From: Halomonas alkalisoli | GTDB taxonomy: Bacteria; Pseudomonadota; Gammaproteobacteria; Pseudomonadales; Halomonadaceae | Reading direction: 5' to 3' | Assembly (NCBI RefSeq): GCF_021412585.1 | Contig: NZ_JAKCMI010000028.1 | Coordinates: 1-64,000, forward strand | Length of the DNA stretch: 64,000 nt | In this document: positions 44,833 through 53,390 of the stretch, one piece after another | Numbering within the stretch: position 1 is the first letter of the stretch | Layout of the letters: every line of letters starts with the position of its first letter | Made by a program: the position numbers and the translations under genes | The notes under the pieces: model-generated | Told to the model about the DNA's origin: nothing | What the model saw: the letters and a program-made list of their open reading frames with translations, nothing else | The model's database searches: none

Positions 44833-47136
44833 TTAGAGGCTGCTGTAGCGCTTGCGCAGGCGCTGACGAACGATCTCGGCAGCGGTATTGATCACGAAGG
44901 TAAATCCCAGCAGCACCAAGGCGGCAAGGAACAGCACGCGGAAGTGGCTCGACCCCACTGCCGTTTCCGGCAGCTCCACGGCGATATTCGCCGATAGGGT
45001 GCGCATGCCCTCGAAGATGTTGAAGTTCATGATCGGGCTGTTGCCGGTAGCCATCAGTACGATCATGGTCTCGCCCACCGCACGGCCGAAGCCCATCATC
45101 ACCGCCGAAAACATCCCGGGGCTGGCGGTGGGCAACACCACGCCCATCACCGTCTGCCAGCGGGTGGCCCCCAGTGCCAGCGAGCCCTGGGTCAGGTGGC
45201 GCGGCACGTTGAATACCGCGTCCTCGGCGATCGAGAAGATCGTCGGGATCACCGCGAAGCCCATGGCGATGCCCACCACCAGGGCATTGCGCTGGTCGTA
45301 GTTGATGCCGATATTGGTCAGCCACTGGCGCATGCTGCCGTCGAACAGCCAGATCTCGAGATAGGGGCTCATGGCCACGCTCAGCCAGCCCACCAGCAAG
45401 ATCGTGGGTAACAGCAGCACTGCTTCCCAGCCATCGGGAATCGCATTGCGCAGGTTCTCCGGCAGCCGGCTCCAGGCATAGGCAGTGGCCAGCATCGCCA
45501 GCGGCATGAAGATCAGGATGCTGAACACGGCAGGCAGGCTGCCCTCGATGAAGGGGGCAAGCCACAGGCCGGCCAGGAAGCCGAGGATCACCGTCGGCAG
45601 TGCCTCCATGATCTCGATGGTCGGCTTGACCTTGCCGCGAAGTCTGGGGGTCATGAAGTAGGCCGTGTAGACCGCTCCCATCAGCGCCAGCGGGGTGGCG
45701 AACAGCATGGCGTAGAAGGCCGCCTTGAGGGTGCCGACGGTGAGCGGCATCAGGCTCATCTTGGGCTCGAATTCGTTGCTGCCCGACGAAGCCTGCCAGA
45801 CATGGCGCGGCTCGCTGCGCCCCTCGTACCAGACCTTGTTCCACAGTGCCGAGAAGGATATTTCCGGATGCGGGTTGCTGACTTCGGCCACCTGCAGCTG
45901 GTTGCCTTGATCGGTGATCAGGGCCAGGTTATTGGATGGCGAGATGGCGGTCATGCGAATCGCTTGATCGCTTAACGACGACTGGAACAGATCGCGGCCG
46001 GAGGTGGTGTAATGAATGCCCACGTTGCCCCGGTCATCGCCGACCAGGAAACCGCGGCGGATATACTCCGGCTGAATATGCCGAATCGCGCCGTTATAGC
46101 TCGCAAAGTCGCGAATGCGCACAAGGCTATATGCATTGTGGCTATCGCGCACCGGGATCCACTGGCTCAGCTCCCCTTCGCTGGTGCCGGCAATCACTGA
46201 CACCGTGCCGTTGAGGTAGGCCATGCTCGAGACATACCCGCTGTCGGTGACCTGCACCGCCTCGACGTACTCGACGTTATTCAGGTTGCTGATATCGAAG
46301 TGGTGGATATAGCCGCGTTCGTCTGAGACATAGAGGTGGCGAAAGCGGCCGTCGATAAGGATTTGCTGCGGCTCGCCCTCGATGCCCGGCAACTCCACCA
46401 CGGTCTGCTCCACTGTGACCTCACCGGTCATCAGGTTCTGGCGGGTATCGAAGGAGGCGACCAGCAGCCGACCATCGTCGGTAGCACCAGCAATGTAGCT
46501 GCCACGGTCACTGACCTGTACGCCGATCACGCTCAGCGCTCGGCCTTGCTCATCGAGGGTGATTGGTTCATCGCCCAGTGGCTGAGTCAGCTTCGGCTCG
46601 ATATGTCGCTGGTTGTCGGGAAAGGTCATCTCGTACTCGACCACCCCCAGCGCCACCTGACCGTTATCAAAGCCGTAGGCGATCGACTGCGAACGCGGTG
46701 CACCGACGCCGACCGCCGAGACTTCGGCACCATCAGGCGTCGGCAGTTCGAAGCTGGCGCGTACGTCACCGTCGGCGATCTCGAAGAAAGTGGCGCGTCC
46801 CGAGCGCGAAAAACTGGAGCCCAGTATGTTGTAGCGCTCCAAGGCAAGGTGTACGAGCTCGTCGTCTGCGTCGACGCCGGGCGCGTTGTAGCTGGCTTGA
46901 GGGCTGACGGAGGCGGACCGGAACATCGGAGCCACTTCAGAGAACAGGTAGACGAAGATCATCGCCAGGGCGGCGACCACGCCGATCCCGGCGATGCCGA
47001 TTCCGTAGCGAGAGAAGTGATCCTTGAAGGCGCGCCGCTTGCGCAGCCTCTCTCTTTGATCGGGTGAAGGTAGCAGCGAGCGGCTGCCACCCGGGGCGAT
47101 CTGTCGACGTTCAGGTGACTGGGAAATGTCATTCAT
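44833..47136 (-). CDS. pstC: Phosphate ABC transporter permease PstC, copy 2, with large periplasmic domain
   Basis: A 767-residue permease, about 2.4 times the length of E. coli PstC (319). A basic N-tail leads to one helix (IGIAGIGVVAALAMIFVYLF), then about 400 residues of beta-rich sequence (roughly 70-460) with repeated strands such as YIHHFDIS and GNVGIHYTTSGRDLF, suggesting a propeller-like periplasmic domain. The transport core starts near 485 with TVGTLKAAFYAMLFATPLALMGAVYTAYFM and includes LTQGSLALGATRWQTVMGVVLPTASPGMF and RAVGETMIVLMATGN. The start at 47136 follows a Pho box; the ribosome-binding site is weak. pstA2 follows within 13 bases. Confidence 0.9.
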   Translation of the reverse strand: MNDISQSPERRQIAPGGSRSLLPSPDQRERLRKRRAFKDHFSRYGIGIAGIGVVAALAMIFVYLFSEVAPMFRSASVSPQASYNAPGVDADDELVHLALERYNILGSSFSRSGRATFFEIADGDVRASFELPTPDGAEVSAVGVGAPRSQSIAYGFDNGQVALGVVEYEMTFPDNQRHIEPKLTQPLGDEPITLDEQGRALSVIGVQVSDRGSYIAGATDDGRLLVASFDTRQNLMTGEVTVEQTVVELPGIEGEPQQILIDGRFRHLYVSDERGYIHHFDISNLNNVEYVEAVQVTDSGYVSSMAYLNGTVSVIAGTSEGELSQWIPVRDSHNAYSLVRIRDFASYNGAIRHIQPEYIRRGFLVGDDRGNVGIHYTTSGRDLFQSSLSDQAIRMTAISPSNNLALITDQGNQLQVAEVSNPHPEISFSALWNKVWYEGRSEPRHVWQASSGSNEFEPKMSLMPLTVGTLKAAFYAMLFATPLALMGAVYTAYFMTPRLRGKVKPTIEIMEALPTVILGFLAGLWLAPFIEGSLPAVFSILIFMPLAMLATAYAWSRLPENLRNAIPDGWEAVLLLPTILLVGWLSVAMSPYLEIWLFDGSMRQWLTNIGINYDQRNALVVGIAMGFAVIPTIFSIAEDAVFNVPRHLTQGSLALGATRWQTVMGVVLPTASPGMFSAVMMGFGRAVGETMIVLMATGNSPIMNFNIFEGMRTLSANIAVELPETAVGSSHFRVLFLAALVLLGFTFVINTAAEIVRQRLRKRYSSL

Positions 47137-47192
47137 GATGGATTGGCAGTCCCGGCGAGTGCGAAAGGGTAGGGCAAGCGTAAGGGGCATAG

Positions 47193-47210
47193 ATGACAGA
47201 ACCGTGACAA
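47193..47210 (-). promoter_or_regulatory. Pho box upstream of pstC2
   Basis: On the minus strand: TTGTCAC, four bases, CTGTCAT; period 11 bp. It lies about 57 bases before the pstC2 start, so pstC2-A2-B2 can be transcribed separately from pstS2. Confidence 0.75.
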
Positions 47211-47227
47211 CCCTGGCTGACATCCAA

Positions 47228-47253
47228 GTAAAAGGGGCGCCGAAGCGCCCCTT
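47228..47253 (-). terminator. pstS2 terminator
   Basis: Stem AAGGGGCGC / GCGCCCCTT with a four-base loop, followed on the minus strand by TTTACTT. It lies 24 bases after the pstS2 stop and would attenuate read-through into pstC2, leaving excess pstS2 message as is usual for binding proteins. Confidence 0.75.
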
Positions 47254-47277
47254 GTATGGCCCGCTCGATCACCCGGA

Positions 47278-48246
47278 TCAGTCGAGGCCCAGTTCACCGC
47301 GCACGCGACTGGCAACCGCCTCGGGCAGCGGGATGTAGCCGTCACGATGGGTGACTTCCTGCCCTTCCTTGGAGAGCACCATGCGCAGGAACTCGGCCTG
47401 CTGCGGTGCCAGATCCTCGTTGGGATGCTTGTTGACGTAGACCATCAGGAAGCGGGCCAGCGGATAATCCCCGGATACAGCGTTCTCAGCAGAAACGTCG
47501 AAGGCTTCACCACCGTCTTCCCGGGACAGCGGCACGGCACGCACCTGAGAGGTCATGTAGCCGATGCCGGAGTAGCCGATGCCGTTGACCGACTCGCTGA
47601 CACCCTGCACCACCGAGGCTGAACCTGGCTGCTCGTTGATCGAGGCCTTGAAGTCACCGCCGCACAGCGCGTTTTCCTTGAAGTATCCGTAGGTGCCGGA
47701 GACAGCGTTACGGCTATAGAGGGTAAAGTCACGGTTCTCCCAGGCGCCGTCCAGGCCCAGCTGTCCCCAGCGGGTGATGTCCTCGTCGTAGCCGCAGCGG
47801 CGAGTTTCGGAGAAGATCGCATCGACTTGCGGAATGCTCAGGCTCTCGATGGGGTTGTCCTGGTTGACATAGACCGCCAGGGCATCGATGGCCACCGGCA
47901 CCATGGTCGGCGGATAACCGTAGCGCTCTTCGAACTCGGCGATCTCGGAGGCGCGCATCTCGCGGCTCATTGGCCCGAAGTTGGCGGTACCCTCGGCCAG
48001 GGCCGGCGGCGCGGTGGAGGAGCCAGCGCCCTGGATCTGGATATTGACGTTGGGATAGAAGCCGGCGAACTCTTCGGCCCACAGGGTCATCAGATTGTTC
48101 AGGGAGTCCGAGCCGATGCTGGTCATGTTGCCGGAGATACCGCTGACCCGCTCATACTCGGGCAGATCGGGATCGACATTCGCCAGGACAGGCATCGAAA
48201 TGAACGAGGCGCCAATGACGGCAGCAGCCATTACCTTCAGTTTCAT
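47278..48246 (-). CDS. pstS: PstS-like phosphate-binding protein, copy 2
   Basis: A 322-residue periplasmic binding protein. The signal peptide MKLKVMAAAVIGASFISMPVLA is cleaved before NVDPD. The phosphate site is in SIGSDSLNNLM, GAGSSTAPPALAEGTANFGPMSR and SGTYGYFKENALCGG. The mature protein is acidic, in keeping with a halophile. GGAGAG lies before the ATG. Two Pho boxes and a -10 sequence precede it and a terminator follows, so it is a highly regulated single-gene transcript supplying the downstream transporter. Confidence 0.95.
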   Translation of the reverse strand: MKLKVMAAAVIGASFISMPVLANVDPDLPEYERVSGISGNMTSIGSDSLNNLMTLWAEEFAGFYPNVNIQIQGAGSSTAPPALAEGTANFGPMSREMRASEIAEFEERYGYPPTMVPVAIDALAVYVNQDNPIESLSIPQVDAIFSETRRCGYDEDITRWGQLGLDGAWENRDFTLYSRNAVSGTYGYFKENALCGGDFKASINEQPGSASVVQGVSESVNGIGYSGIGYMTSQVRAVPLSREDGGEAFDVSAENAVSGDYPLARFLMVYVNKHPNEDLAPQQAEFLRMVLSKEGQEVTHRDGYIPLPEAVASRVRGELGLD

Positions 48247-48322
48247 TTTTTCTCTCCACTATTTCGCAGCGTTGGCATCCAGCTTGGAATCTCGATCACA
48301 TTCGCGATGACCGATGGCTGCG

Positions 48323-48356
48323 ACTATAGGGAGAGCGGATGACACTTCGGTGACAA
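48323..48356 (-). promoter_or_regulatory. Pho box and -10 of pstS2
   Basis: On the minus strand: TTGTCAC (48356-48350), four bases, GTGTCAT (48345-48339), ten bases, then TATAGT (48328-48323). The -10 and the Pho box spacing match the classic PhoB-activated promoter layout in which the box replaces the -35. Confidence 0.85.
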
Positions 48357-48370
48357 AAGCCGGGGGTTTG

Positions 48371-48388
48371 ATGAACCTTCTGTGACAG
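48371..48388 (-). promoter_or_regulatory. Second, weaker Pho box of pstS2
   Basis: Minus strand CTGTCAC, four bases, GGTTCAT, again an 11-bp period, about 21 bases upstream of the first box. Tandem boxes are typical of strongly induced pho genes. Confidence 0.6.
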
Positions 48389-48555
48389 CCCTGTGTAACG
48401 GCAAGCGCTCGTCAGTGCCCGTGAAGTGCTGTGCGGTTTGCCGCGACCGCGATAGAATCCGGCTGGTTTCGTCCCTCTTCTACCGGCAGGGAGGGGCGGT
48501 GGCCGGCTTGAAAGTTACCGGCAATGACATGCCGAACGTAGGGAGAAGGGGCACT

Positions 48556-49089
48556 ATGTCAATTCGCACGCTTTTCGCCGGCCTGGGCTTGCTGACCGCG
48601 CTGTTGGCCGCTGGCTGTGCCGGGCGTTCCGAGCCGCCACCACCGCAGGCGGAGGCACCGCCGCCTTCCTCCCAAGCCGAACCGCCCCCAAGCGGCACGG
48701 CACGGGAAGATCGCTACTGGCTGCCGGCCCTGTTCGCCACCGAGCAGGATGAGGCGCATTACTACGTCAGCCGGCTGGCGGATCGGCGCTTCATCGACAC
48801 CTATGGGGGCGACGAGCATCCGCGGGTCTGGTATATCGCCGCGGAGCGGCTTGGGCAGATCGGTGAGCCGGCCGTGCCGCTGCTGTTCGGCCTGATTGAT
48901 ACTACCGATGCCTATGAGCTGATGCTGGTGCTCTACGCGCTACAGCTGGCCACCCAGGACCCTGCACTCCTGGCGGCGACGGGGGGCGACTACATCCAAC
49001 TGGGTACGGTGCTGACGGAAGCTACCAACCGCGAGAACCGCGAAATAGCGCTGGCATGGTGGCAGCGGCACGGCTGGCGCTGGGAGTAG
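48556..49089 (+). CDS. Proline-rich lipoprotein with a HEAT-like region
   Basis: A 177-residue lipoprotein: MSIRTLFAGLGLLTALLAAGC has a lipobox (LAAGC), followed by a Pro-rich linker with PPPPQAEAPPPSSQAEPPPS, likely spanning away from the membrane. A helical globular part follows with YIAAERLGQIGEPAVPLLFGLID, which resembles a single HEAT-type repeat, and ends in WWQRHGWRW. No known function. The ATG at 48556 has GGAGAAGGGG upstream. The longer frame back to 48382 overlaps the Pho-box region and is rejected. Confidence 0.75.
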   Translation: MSIRTLFAGLGLLTALLAAGCAGRSEPPPPQAEAPPPSSQAEPPPSGTAREDRYWLPALFATEQDEAHYYVSRLADRRFIDTYGGDEHPRVWYIAAERLGQIGEPAVPLLFGLIDTTDAYELMLVLYALQLATQDPALLAATGGDYIQLGTVLTEATNRENREIALAWWQRHGWRWE

Positions 49090-49126
49090 CTGCTGCTGGC
49101 TTTGCCAGAGCTACGCGCGGACTCGC

Positions 49127-49720
49127 TCATGCCCGGTCGAACAGCCTCGTTGTCTCGGCGAGACGCTGGCAGATGGCGTCCAGTTTCTGCTGCTGGCTTT
49201 CGTCGGTCAGGGCCCCGCGGTCATCGAAGGCGTCACCCGCCTTGGCCACGGCCAGCTGGTCCGGGAGTACCGTCACCCCGACATTGCTCAGCAGTTGGCG
49301 CATCAGCGCCAGGCTGCGCATGCCGCCCAGTCCACCGGGCGAGGCTGCGAGCAGCGCTGCGACCCGGCCCGCGAACAGCTTGAGGCCGCTCTCGCCTTCA
49401 TGGGGACGCGAGATCCAGTCGATGGTGTTCTTCATCAATGGGGTAATAAAGCCGTTGTACTCCGGGGAGGCGATCAGCAGGCCCCGATGCTCGGCCAGCA
49501 GCTTGCGCAGGGCCAGCGCGTTTTCGGGCAGGCCATGTTCGGCCTCCAGGTCGCCTTGGTAGAGCGGCATCGGATAGTCGCGCAGGTCGATAAAGGTGGC
49601 CTCGGCGCCCAGCGCGTCCAGGCGGCGGGCACCCAGGCGGGCCAGCCGCTTGTTGAAGGACGCTTCCCGGGTGCTTCCGGCGAATACCAGGATTCGAGCT
49701 GCGGTGGTCTGGTCTGACAT
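49127..49720 (-). CDS. NADPH-dependent FMN reductase family protein
   Basis: A 197-residue flavodoxin-fold enzyme: ILVFAGSTREASFNKRLAR binds the FMN phosphate, followed by LIASPEYNGFITPLMKNTIDWISRP, the family signature (SPEYN...LKNAIDW), and AALLAASPGGLGGMRSLALMRQLL. It resembles chromate/quinone reductases of the ChrR group. It is convergent with the lipoprotein gene. AGGGAGA precedes the ATG. Quinone or metal reduction is plausible but not demonstrable here. Confidence 0.88.
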   Translation of the reverse strand: MSDQTTAARILVFAGSTREASFNKRLARLGARRLDALGAEATFIDLRDYPMPLYQGDLEAEHGLPENALALRKLLAEHRGLLIASPEYNGFITPLMKNTIDWISRPHEGESGLKLFAGRVAALLAASPGGLGGMRSLALMRQLLSNVGVTVLPDQLAVAKAGDAFDDRGALTDESQQQKLDAICQRLAETTRLFDRA

Positions 49721-49882
49721 CTTGGATCTCCCTGGGCCATTTCGTCATTTGGATGAGCCCGGCCGGCAGGTTGCTACACTCTGCGCTTCGCCGGCCGGTC
49801 ACCGCGCAGAGTTGCCGCTGTTTTGCTATGGTCACGCGGCGATCGGCGTTTTCCCATCTCATGGACTTGGAGTCAGCCTTCC

Positions 49883-50320
49883 ATGGACAAGTATATGCAA
49901 GCTGCCCTGGATGAAGCTCGTCGGGGCCTGGCGGAAGGGGGTATCCCCATCGGCTCGGTACTGGTCTACCGTGGACGCATCCTGGGGCGGGGCCATAACC
50001 GGCGGGTGCAGTCGGGCAGCACGGTGTTGCATGGCGAGATGGATGCCCTGGAGAATGCGGGGCGCCAGCCAGCCTCAGTGTATCGGGATTGCGTGCTCTA
50101 TACGACGCTGTCACCCTGCCCGATGTGCAGTGGCGCCATCCTGCTCTACGGCATTCCCCGGGTGGTCATTGGCGAGAACCGGACCTTCATGGGTGAAGAG
50201 GCGTTGTTGCGCTCTCGGGGCGTCGACGTCGCGGTGCTGCAGTCGCAGGCCTGCATCGACATGATGTCCGATTTCATCGAGGCATCGCCCGAACTCTGGA
50301 ACGAAGACATCGGGGAGTAG
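49883..50320 (+). CDS. Cytosine deaminase of the fungal FCY1 type
   Basis: A 145-residue zinc deaminase. It aligns from residue to residue with yeast cytosine deaminase: GGIPIGSVLVYRGRILGRGHN, TVLHGEMDALENAGR (zinc ligand H50 and proton shuttle E52), and TLSPCPMCSGAILLYGIPRVVIGEN (C79 and C82). The C-terminus ELWNEDIGE parallels the yeast ending. It converts cytosine to uracil and ammonia (EC 3.5.4.1). This small enzyme is unrelated to the larger E. coli CodA. GGAG lies ten bases before the ATG. Its role is probably pyrimidine salvage. Confidence 0.88.
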   Translation: MDKYMQAALDEARRGLAEGGIPIGSVLVYRGRILGRGHNRRVQSGSTVLHGEMDALENAGRQPASVYRDCVLYTTLSPCPMCSGAILLYGIPRVVIGENRTFMGEEALLRSRGVDVAVLQSQACIDMMSDFIEASPELWNEDIGE

Positions 50321-50368
50321 CGCACCGTACCGGAAGGCGGACCCATGCCGGCGAGGCGATGTGCCTGG

Positions 50369-50386
50369 CTGTCATGAAACTGTCAC
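50369..50386 (+). promoter_or_regulatory. Pho box 1 of the Na+/Pi cotransporter gene
   Basis: CTGTCAT-GAAA-CTGTCAC: two near-consensus 7-mers with an 11-bp period, the best Pho box in the window. 84 bases before the start codon. Confidence 0.85.
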
Positions 50387-50420
50387 ATGTCCCGGTTACC
50401 GTGCGCGGACAGTAACGTGG

Positions 50421-50438
50421 GTGTCACATGCCCGTCAT
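50421..50438 (+). promoter_or_regulatory. Pho box 2 of the Na+/Pi cotransporter gene
   Basis: GTGTCAC-ATGC-CCGTCAT, 11-bp period, starting 52 bases downstream of the first box. The two boxes lie on the same face within five helical turns. Confidence 0.65.
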
Positions 50439-50469
50439 CCTGAACGTGTAACCTTTCAACGGCCTTTTC

Positions 50470-51678
50470 ATGTCGAAACCAGATTCCTCTATTCCCGACA
50501 CGAACCGAGCGGCTCTCACCCGCGAGCAGATTCGTGAGGTACCGGCCTGGCTGCGCGGCATCTACGCCGGTCTCTGTCTCTATTTCTTCCTGGCGGCGCT
50601 GAACGTACTCGGCTCGGGGCTGGGAACCTTTGGCAGGGCCAGCGATTTCCTGACCCAGCTCTTCGCCTACGGCGAGAACCCCTTCATCGCCCTGTTGGCC
50701 GGTGTGCTGGTCACCATGATCGTGCAGAGTTCGTCCTTCACCTCGGCGCTGATCGTGACGCTGGTCGCCAGCGGCGAGATGACGCTGGGCACGGCGGTGT
50801 TCGCCATCATGGGGGCCAATATCGGGACGGCGGTCACCGGGGTGATCGTGGCGTTGGCCAACGTGCGGATCAAGCGCAATTTCCGCCGCTCGTTCACGGC
50901 GGCATTGATGCACGACTTCTTCAACATCCTTACCGTGGCGATCGTCTTTCCCCTGGAGTTGCTCAGCGGCCTCTTTCACGAGGCCGGAAGGGGGATCTTC
51001 ACCCGGATGGCGGGCTGGCTGGCCGACCTGATCGGCCTGGAAGAGGTGGCGCGACCCAACAGCCCGATCAAGGTGATCACCGCGCCGGTGGTCGATGCCG
51101 CCAACGGTATCGCTTCCCTCCTGACGACGGCCCCCGCTTCCCAGGGGCTGCTGGTGGCCGGTCTCGGCATGCTGCTGATGTTCGCCGCGCTGATCTTCAT
51201 GGTGCAGAACCTGCGCGGCGCGCTGCTACGCCACATGGACGGCCTGTTTCGTACCTACTTCTTTCGCAGCGATGTGCGTGCCTACGGTGTCGGCCTGGTC
51301 TCCACCATCCTGGTCCAGTCCAGCACCATCACCAGCAGCCTGATGGTACCGCTGGCCGGCGCCGGCGTGGTTCGCCTGCGTCGCGTGCTGCCCTTCATGA
51401 TGGGGGCCAACCTGGGTACTACGATTACGAGTGTGCTGGCCGCCACGGCGAATCCTGTGGCCGCCGCGATGACCGTGGCCCTGTTCCATGTCATCTTCAA
51501 TTTGACCGGCACCGCCATCTGGTACCCGCTGCGCTATATCCCGCTTCGGATTGCTATCTGGTATGGCCGGCTGGCGGCGCGGCAGACCCGCTACGCCTTC
51601 GTCTTCCTGATCGGCGTATTCCTGGTGATACCGCTGCTGGGGATCGGTGCCACTGAACTGTTCACGAGCCTGCGCTGA
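50470..51678 (+). CDS. Na+/phosphate cotransporter family protein
   Basis: A 402-residue membrane protein with eight to nine helices and the two inverted QSSS-type repeats that define the family: ALLAGVLVTMIVQSSSFTSALIVTLVASG (first) and VGLVSTILVQSSTITSSLMVPLAGAG (second). MGANIGTAVTGVIVAL and MGANLGTTITSVLAAT are the paired partners. It lacks the C-terminal PhoU-like domain of many bacterial members; a separate PhoU-like gene follows instead. It brings in phosphate with sodium, which is plentiful for a halophile. No strong ribosome-binding site precedes the ATG. Two Pho boxes indicate low-phosphate induction. Confidence 0.92.
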   Translation: MSKPDSSIPDTNRAALTREQIREVPAWLRGIYAGLCLYFFLAALNVLGSGLGTFGRASDFLTQLFAYGENPFIALLAGVLVTMIVQSSSFTSALIVTLVASGEMTLGTAVFAIMGANIGTAVTGVIVALANVRIKRNFRRSFTAALMHDFFNILTVAIVFPLELLSGLFHEAGRGIFTRMAGWLADLIGLEEVARPNSPIKVITAPVVDAANGIASLLTTAPASQGLLVAGLGMLLMFAALIFMVQNLRGALLRHMDGLFRTYFFRSDVRAYGVGLVSTILVQSSTITSSLMVPLAGAGVVRLRRVLPFMMGANLGTTITSVLAATANPVAAAMTVALFHVIFNLTGTAIWYPLRYIPLRIAIWYGRLAARQTRYAFVFLIGVFLVIPLLGIGATELFTSLR

Positions 51679-51704
51679 GCGCGGCGACTCAGGAGATTTC
51701 TGCC

Positions 51705-52385
51705 ATGTTTCGACAGCTATACAGCGCCCTGACCTCGGAAAACACGCTCAATCTGGCCTTCGAGGATCTGACCCAGATGCTCAAGCACGGTGCCTGGATG
51801 TTCGACCGCGCCAACGAGGTCCTGCACAGCAAGGCATCGGCCGATGAGGTGCGCCAGCCGCTCTATGACCGCGACCGGGCAATCAACGAGCTGGAGCGCT
51901 CGATTCGCCGGAAGGTGCTGCGTCACCTGACCGTCAATCCCGGACATGATGTCGCCATTTGCCTGGCCTTGATGAGCGTGGCCAAGGATGCCGAGCGCAT
52001 CGGGGACTACTGCAAGAATGTCTTCGAGGTGGGGCATTTCTACAGCGAAGGCTTCCATGTGCCCAAGTACCAGGAGCCGCTCGATAACATGGCGCTAGAG
52101 ATGGGCGGCATGTTCGACAAGGTGATCAAGGCGACGCGGAATTCCGACGAGCAGCAGGCCCGCCAGGCGCTCTCCAAGGCGGTGGAGGTACGTCAGCGCA
52201 GCGATCGCCTGATCGAGGAGCTGTTTCGCGATGAGCTTCAGATCGAGTTTCACGAGGCGGTGGCCTATTCGCTGCTGGCGCGGCATTACAAGCGCGTGGC
52301 CGCTCACTTGGCCAATATTGCCACGGCCGTTCTGGGAAGGCTGGAAGACCTGGATTTCTATTCCGAGGCCGACGACGACGGCTGA
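51705..52385 (+). CDS. PhoU-like domain protein (TIGR00153-type)
   Basis: A 226-residue helical protein with one visible E/DxxxD motif, in MSVAKDAERIGDYCKNVFEVGHFY, and a second half with YSLLARHYKRVAAHLANIA. This matches the stand-alone PhoU-like proteins that follow or are fused to Na+/Pi cotransporters. It probably modulates the cotransporter encoded 26 bases upstream, by analogy with PhoU and Pst. CAGGAG precedes the ATG. It is not the same as phoU at 39438. Confidence 0.85.
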   Translation: MFRQLYSALTSENTLNLAFEDLTQMLKHGAWMFDRANEVLHSKASADEVRQPLYDRDRAINELERSIRRKVLRHLTVNPGHDVAICLALMSVAKDAERIGDYCKNVFEVGHFYSEGFHVPKYQEPLDNMALEMGGMFDKVIKATRNSDEQQARQALSKAVEVRQRSDRLIEELFRDELQIEFHEAVAYSLLARHYKRVAAHLANIATAVLGRLEDLDFYSEADDDG

Positions 52386-52401
52386 GCGGGCAGGGGTAGG
52401 G

Positions 52402-53310
52402 TCAACCCGCATCAGCCGCCAGGCATAGTGGGAGGCTGTCTCGTAGCGAGCGTGGCAGTATGCCCAGGTCATCGAAGCTGCCAACGGCGTCGTTTGCGAC
52501 ATTGTCCTGGGCCATCAAGACCACCTGGTCGCGGGTCAGCGGTGGATTGGGCAGGGGGGAGGCCATGAGCGCCAGCAGGTGCCACAGCGGGAATGGGATG
52601 GGAAGCAGCGGCCGTTCCCGCGACAGTTCGCGCATGACCAGTTCCACCGCTTCCCGGTAGCGAATGATATCGGGGCCGCCGAGTTCGAAGAGGCGTCGCT
52701 CGGGCGGGTCGCTGCCCAGCAGCCGGCCGATGGCGCGGGCCACGTCCATCACGTGAACCGGCTGCAGGCGCGTCTCGCCATGGCCGAACAGGGGAATGAC
52801 CGGCAGCCTCGTCAAGCCCGCCAGGGCCGACAGGAAGGCGTCATGGGGGCCGAACATGACGCTGGGTCGTAGGATGATGGCCTTGGGAAGCGCCGCGACC
52901 ACTGCCGTTTCGCCATGGCCTCGCGCACGGACATAGGCCGAGCGCGAGGCCGGGTCGGCCCCGATGCCCGATAGCTGTACCAGCCGCTGGATACCCGTCT
53001 CATGGGCGAGCCGTGCCAGTTGCCCGGCAGCGTCCACATGAATGGTCTGGAAGCGCGCGCTGCGGCTTTCCACATAGAGACTGACCGCATTCACCACACC
53101 CTCGGCACCCTCGAGCGCCTTGGCGATATCGGCCTTGCTGCGAATATCGACGCTTACGAGCTCCAGCGGATCGCCGGGTTCCGCCCAGTCGGGCAGGGCG
53201 GGCCGACGTGCGGCGATGCGTACCGTGCGACCGGCCTCCGCCAGCTCACGAACCACGTGGCTGCCGAGAAAGCCGGTGCCGCCGAAGACGGTGACGCAGC
53301 CGTTCGACAT
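52402..53310 (-). CDS. NAD(P)-binding protein, complex I NDUFA9-like
   Basis: A 302-residue atypical short-chain dehydrogenase: TVFGGTGFLGSHVVRELAEAG has the GxxGxxG nucleotide site, and VVNAVSLYVESRS, RLVQLSGIGAD and ILRPSVMFGPHDAFL follow as in the NDUFA9/YwnB-type group. The usual catalytic YxxxK is only partly kept (AYVRARGHGE), so an ordinary dehydrogenase role is not certain. GGGAG precedes the ATG. Convergent with the PhoU-like gene; separate from the Lrp gene upstream by 80 bases. Confidence 0.85.
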   Translation of the reverse strand: MSNGCVTVFGGTGFLGSHVVRELAEAGRTVRIAARRPALPDWAEPGDPLELVSVDIRSKADIAKALEGAEGVVNAVSLYVESRSARFQTIHVDAAGQLARLAHETGIQRLVQLSGIGADPASRSAYVRARGHGETAVVAALPKAIILRPSVMFGPHDAFLSALAGLTRLPVIPLFGHGETRLQPVHVMDVARAIGRLLGSDPPERRLFELGGPDIIRYREAVELVMRELSRERPLLPIPFPLWHLLALMASPLPNPPLTRDQVVLMAQDNVANDAVGSFDDLGILPRSLRDSLPLCLAADAG

Positions 53311-53390
53311 CGTTGACTCCCTTCATCCTTTCCCGAGTGGGCTCTTGACCTACCAGGCGGCCCATGAGCGGTGCAAAAGGGCTAGATGCT

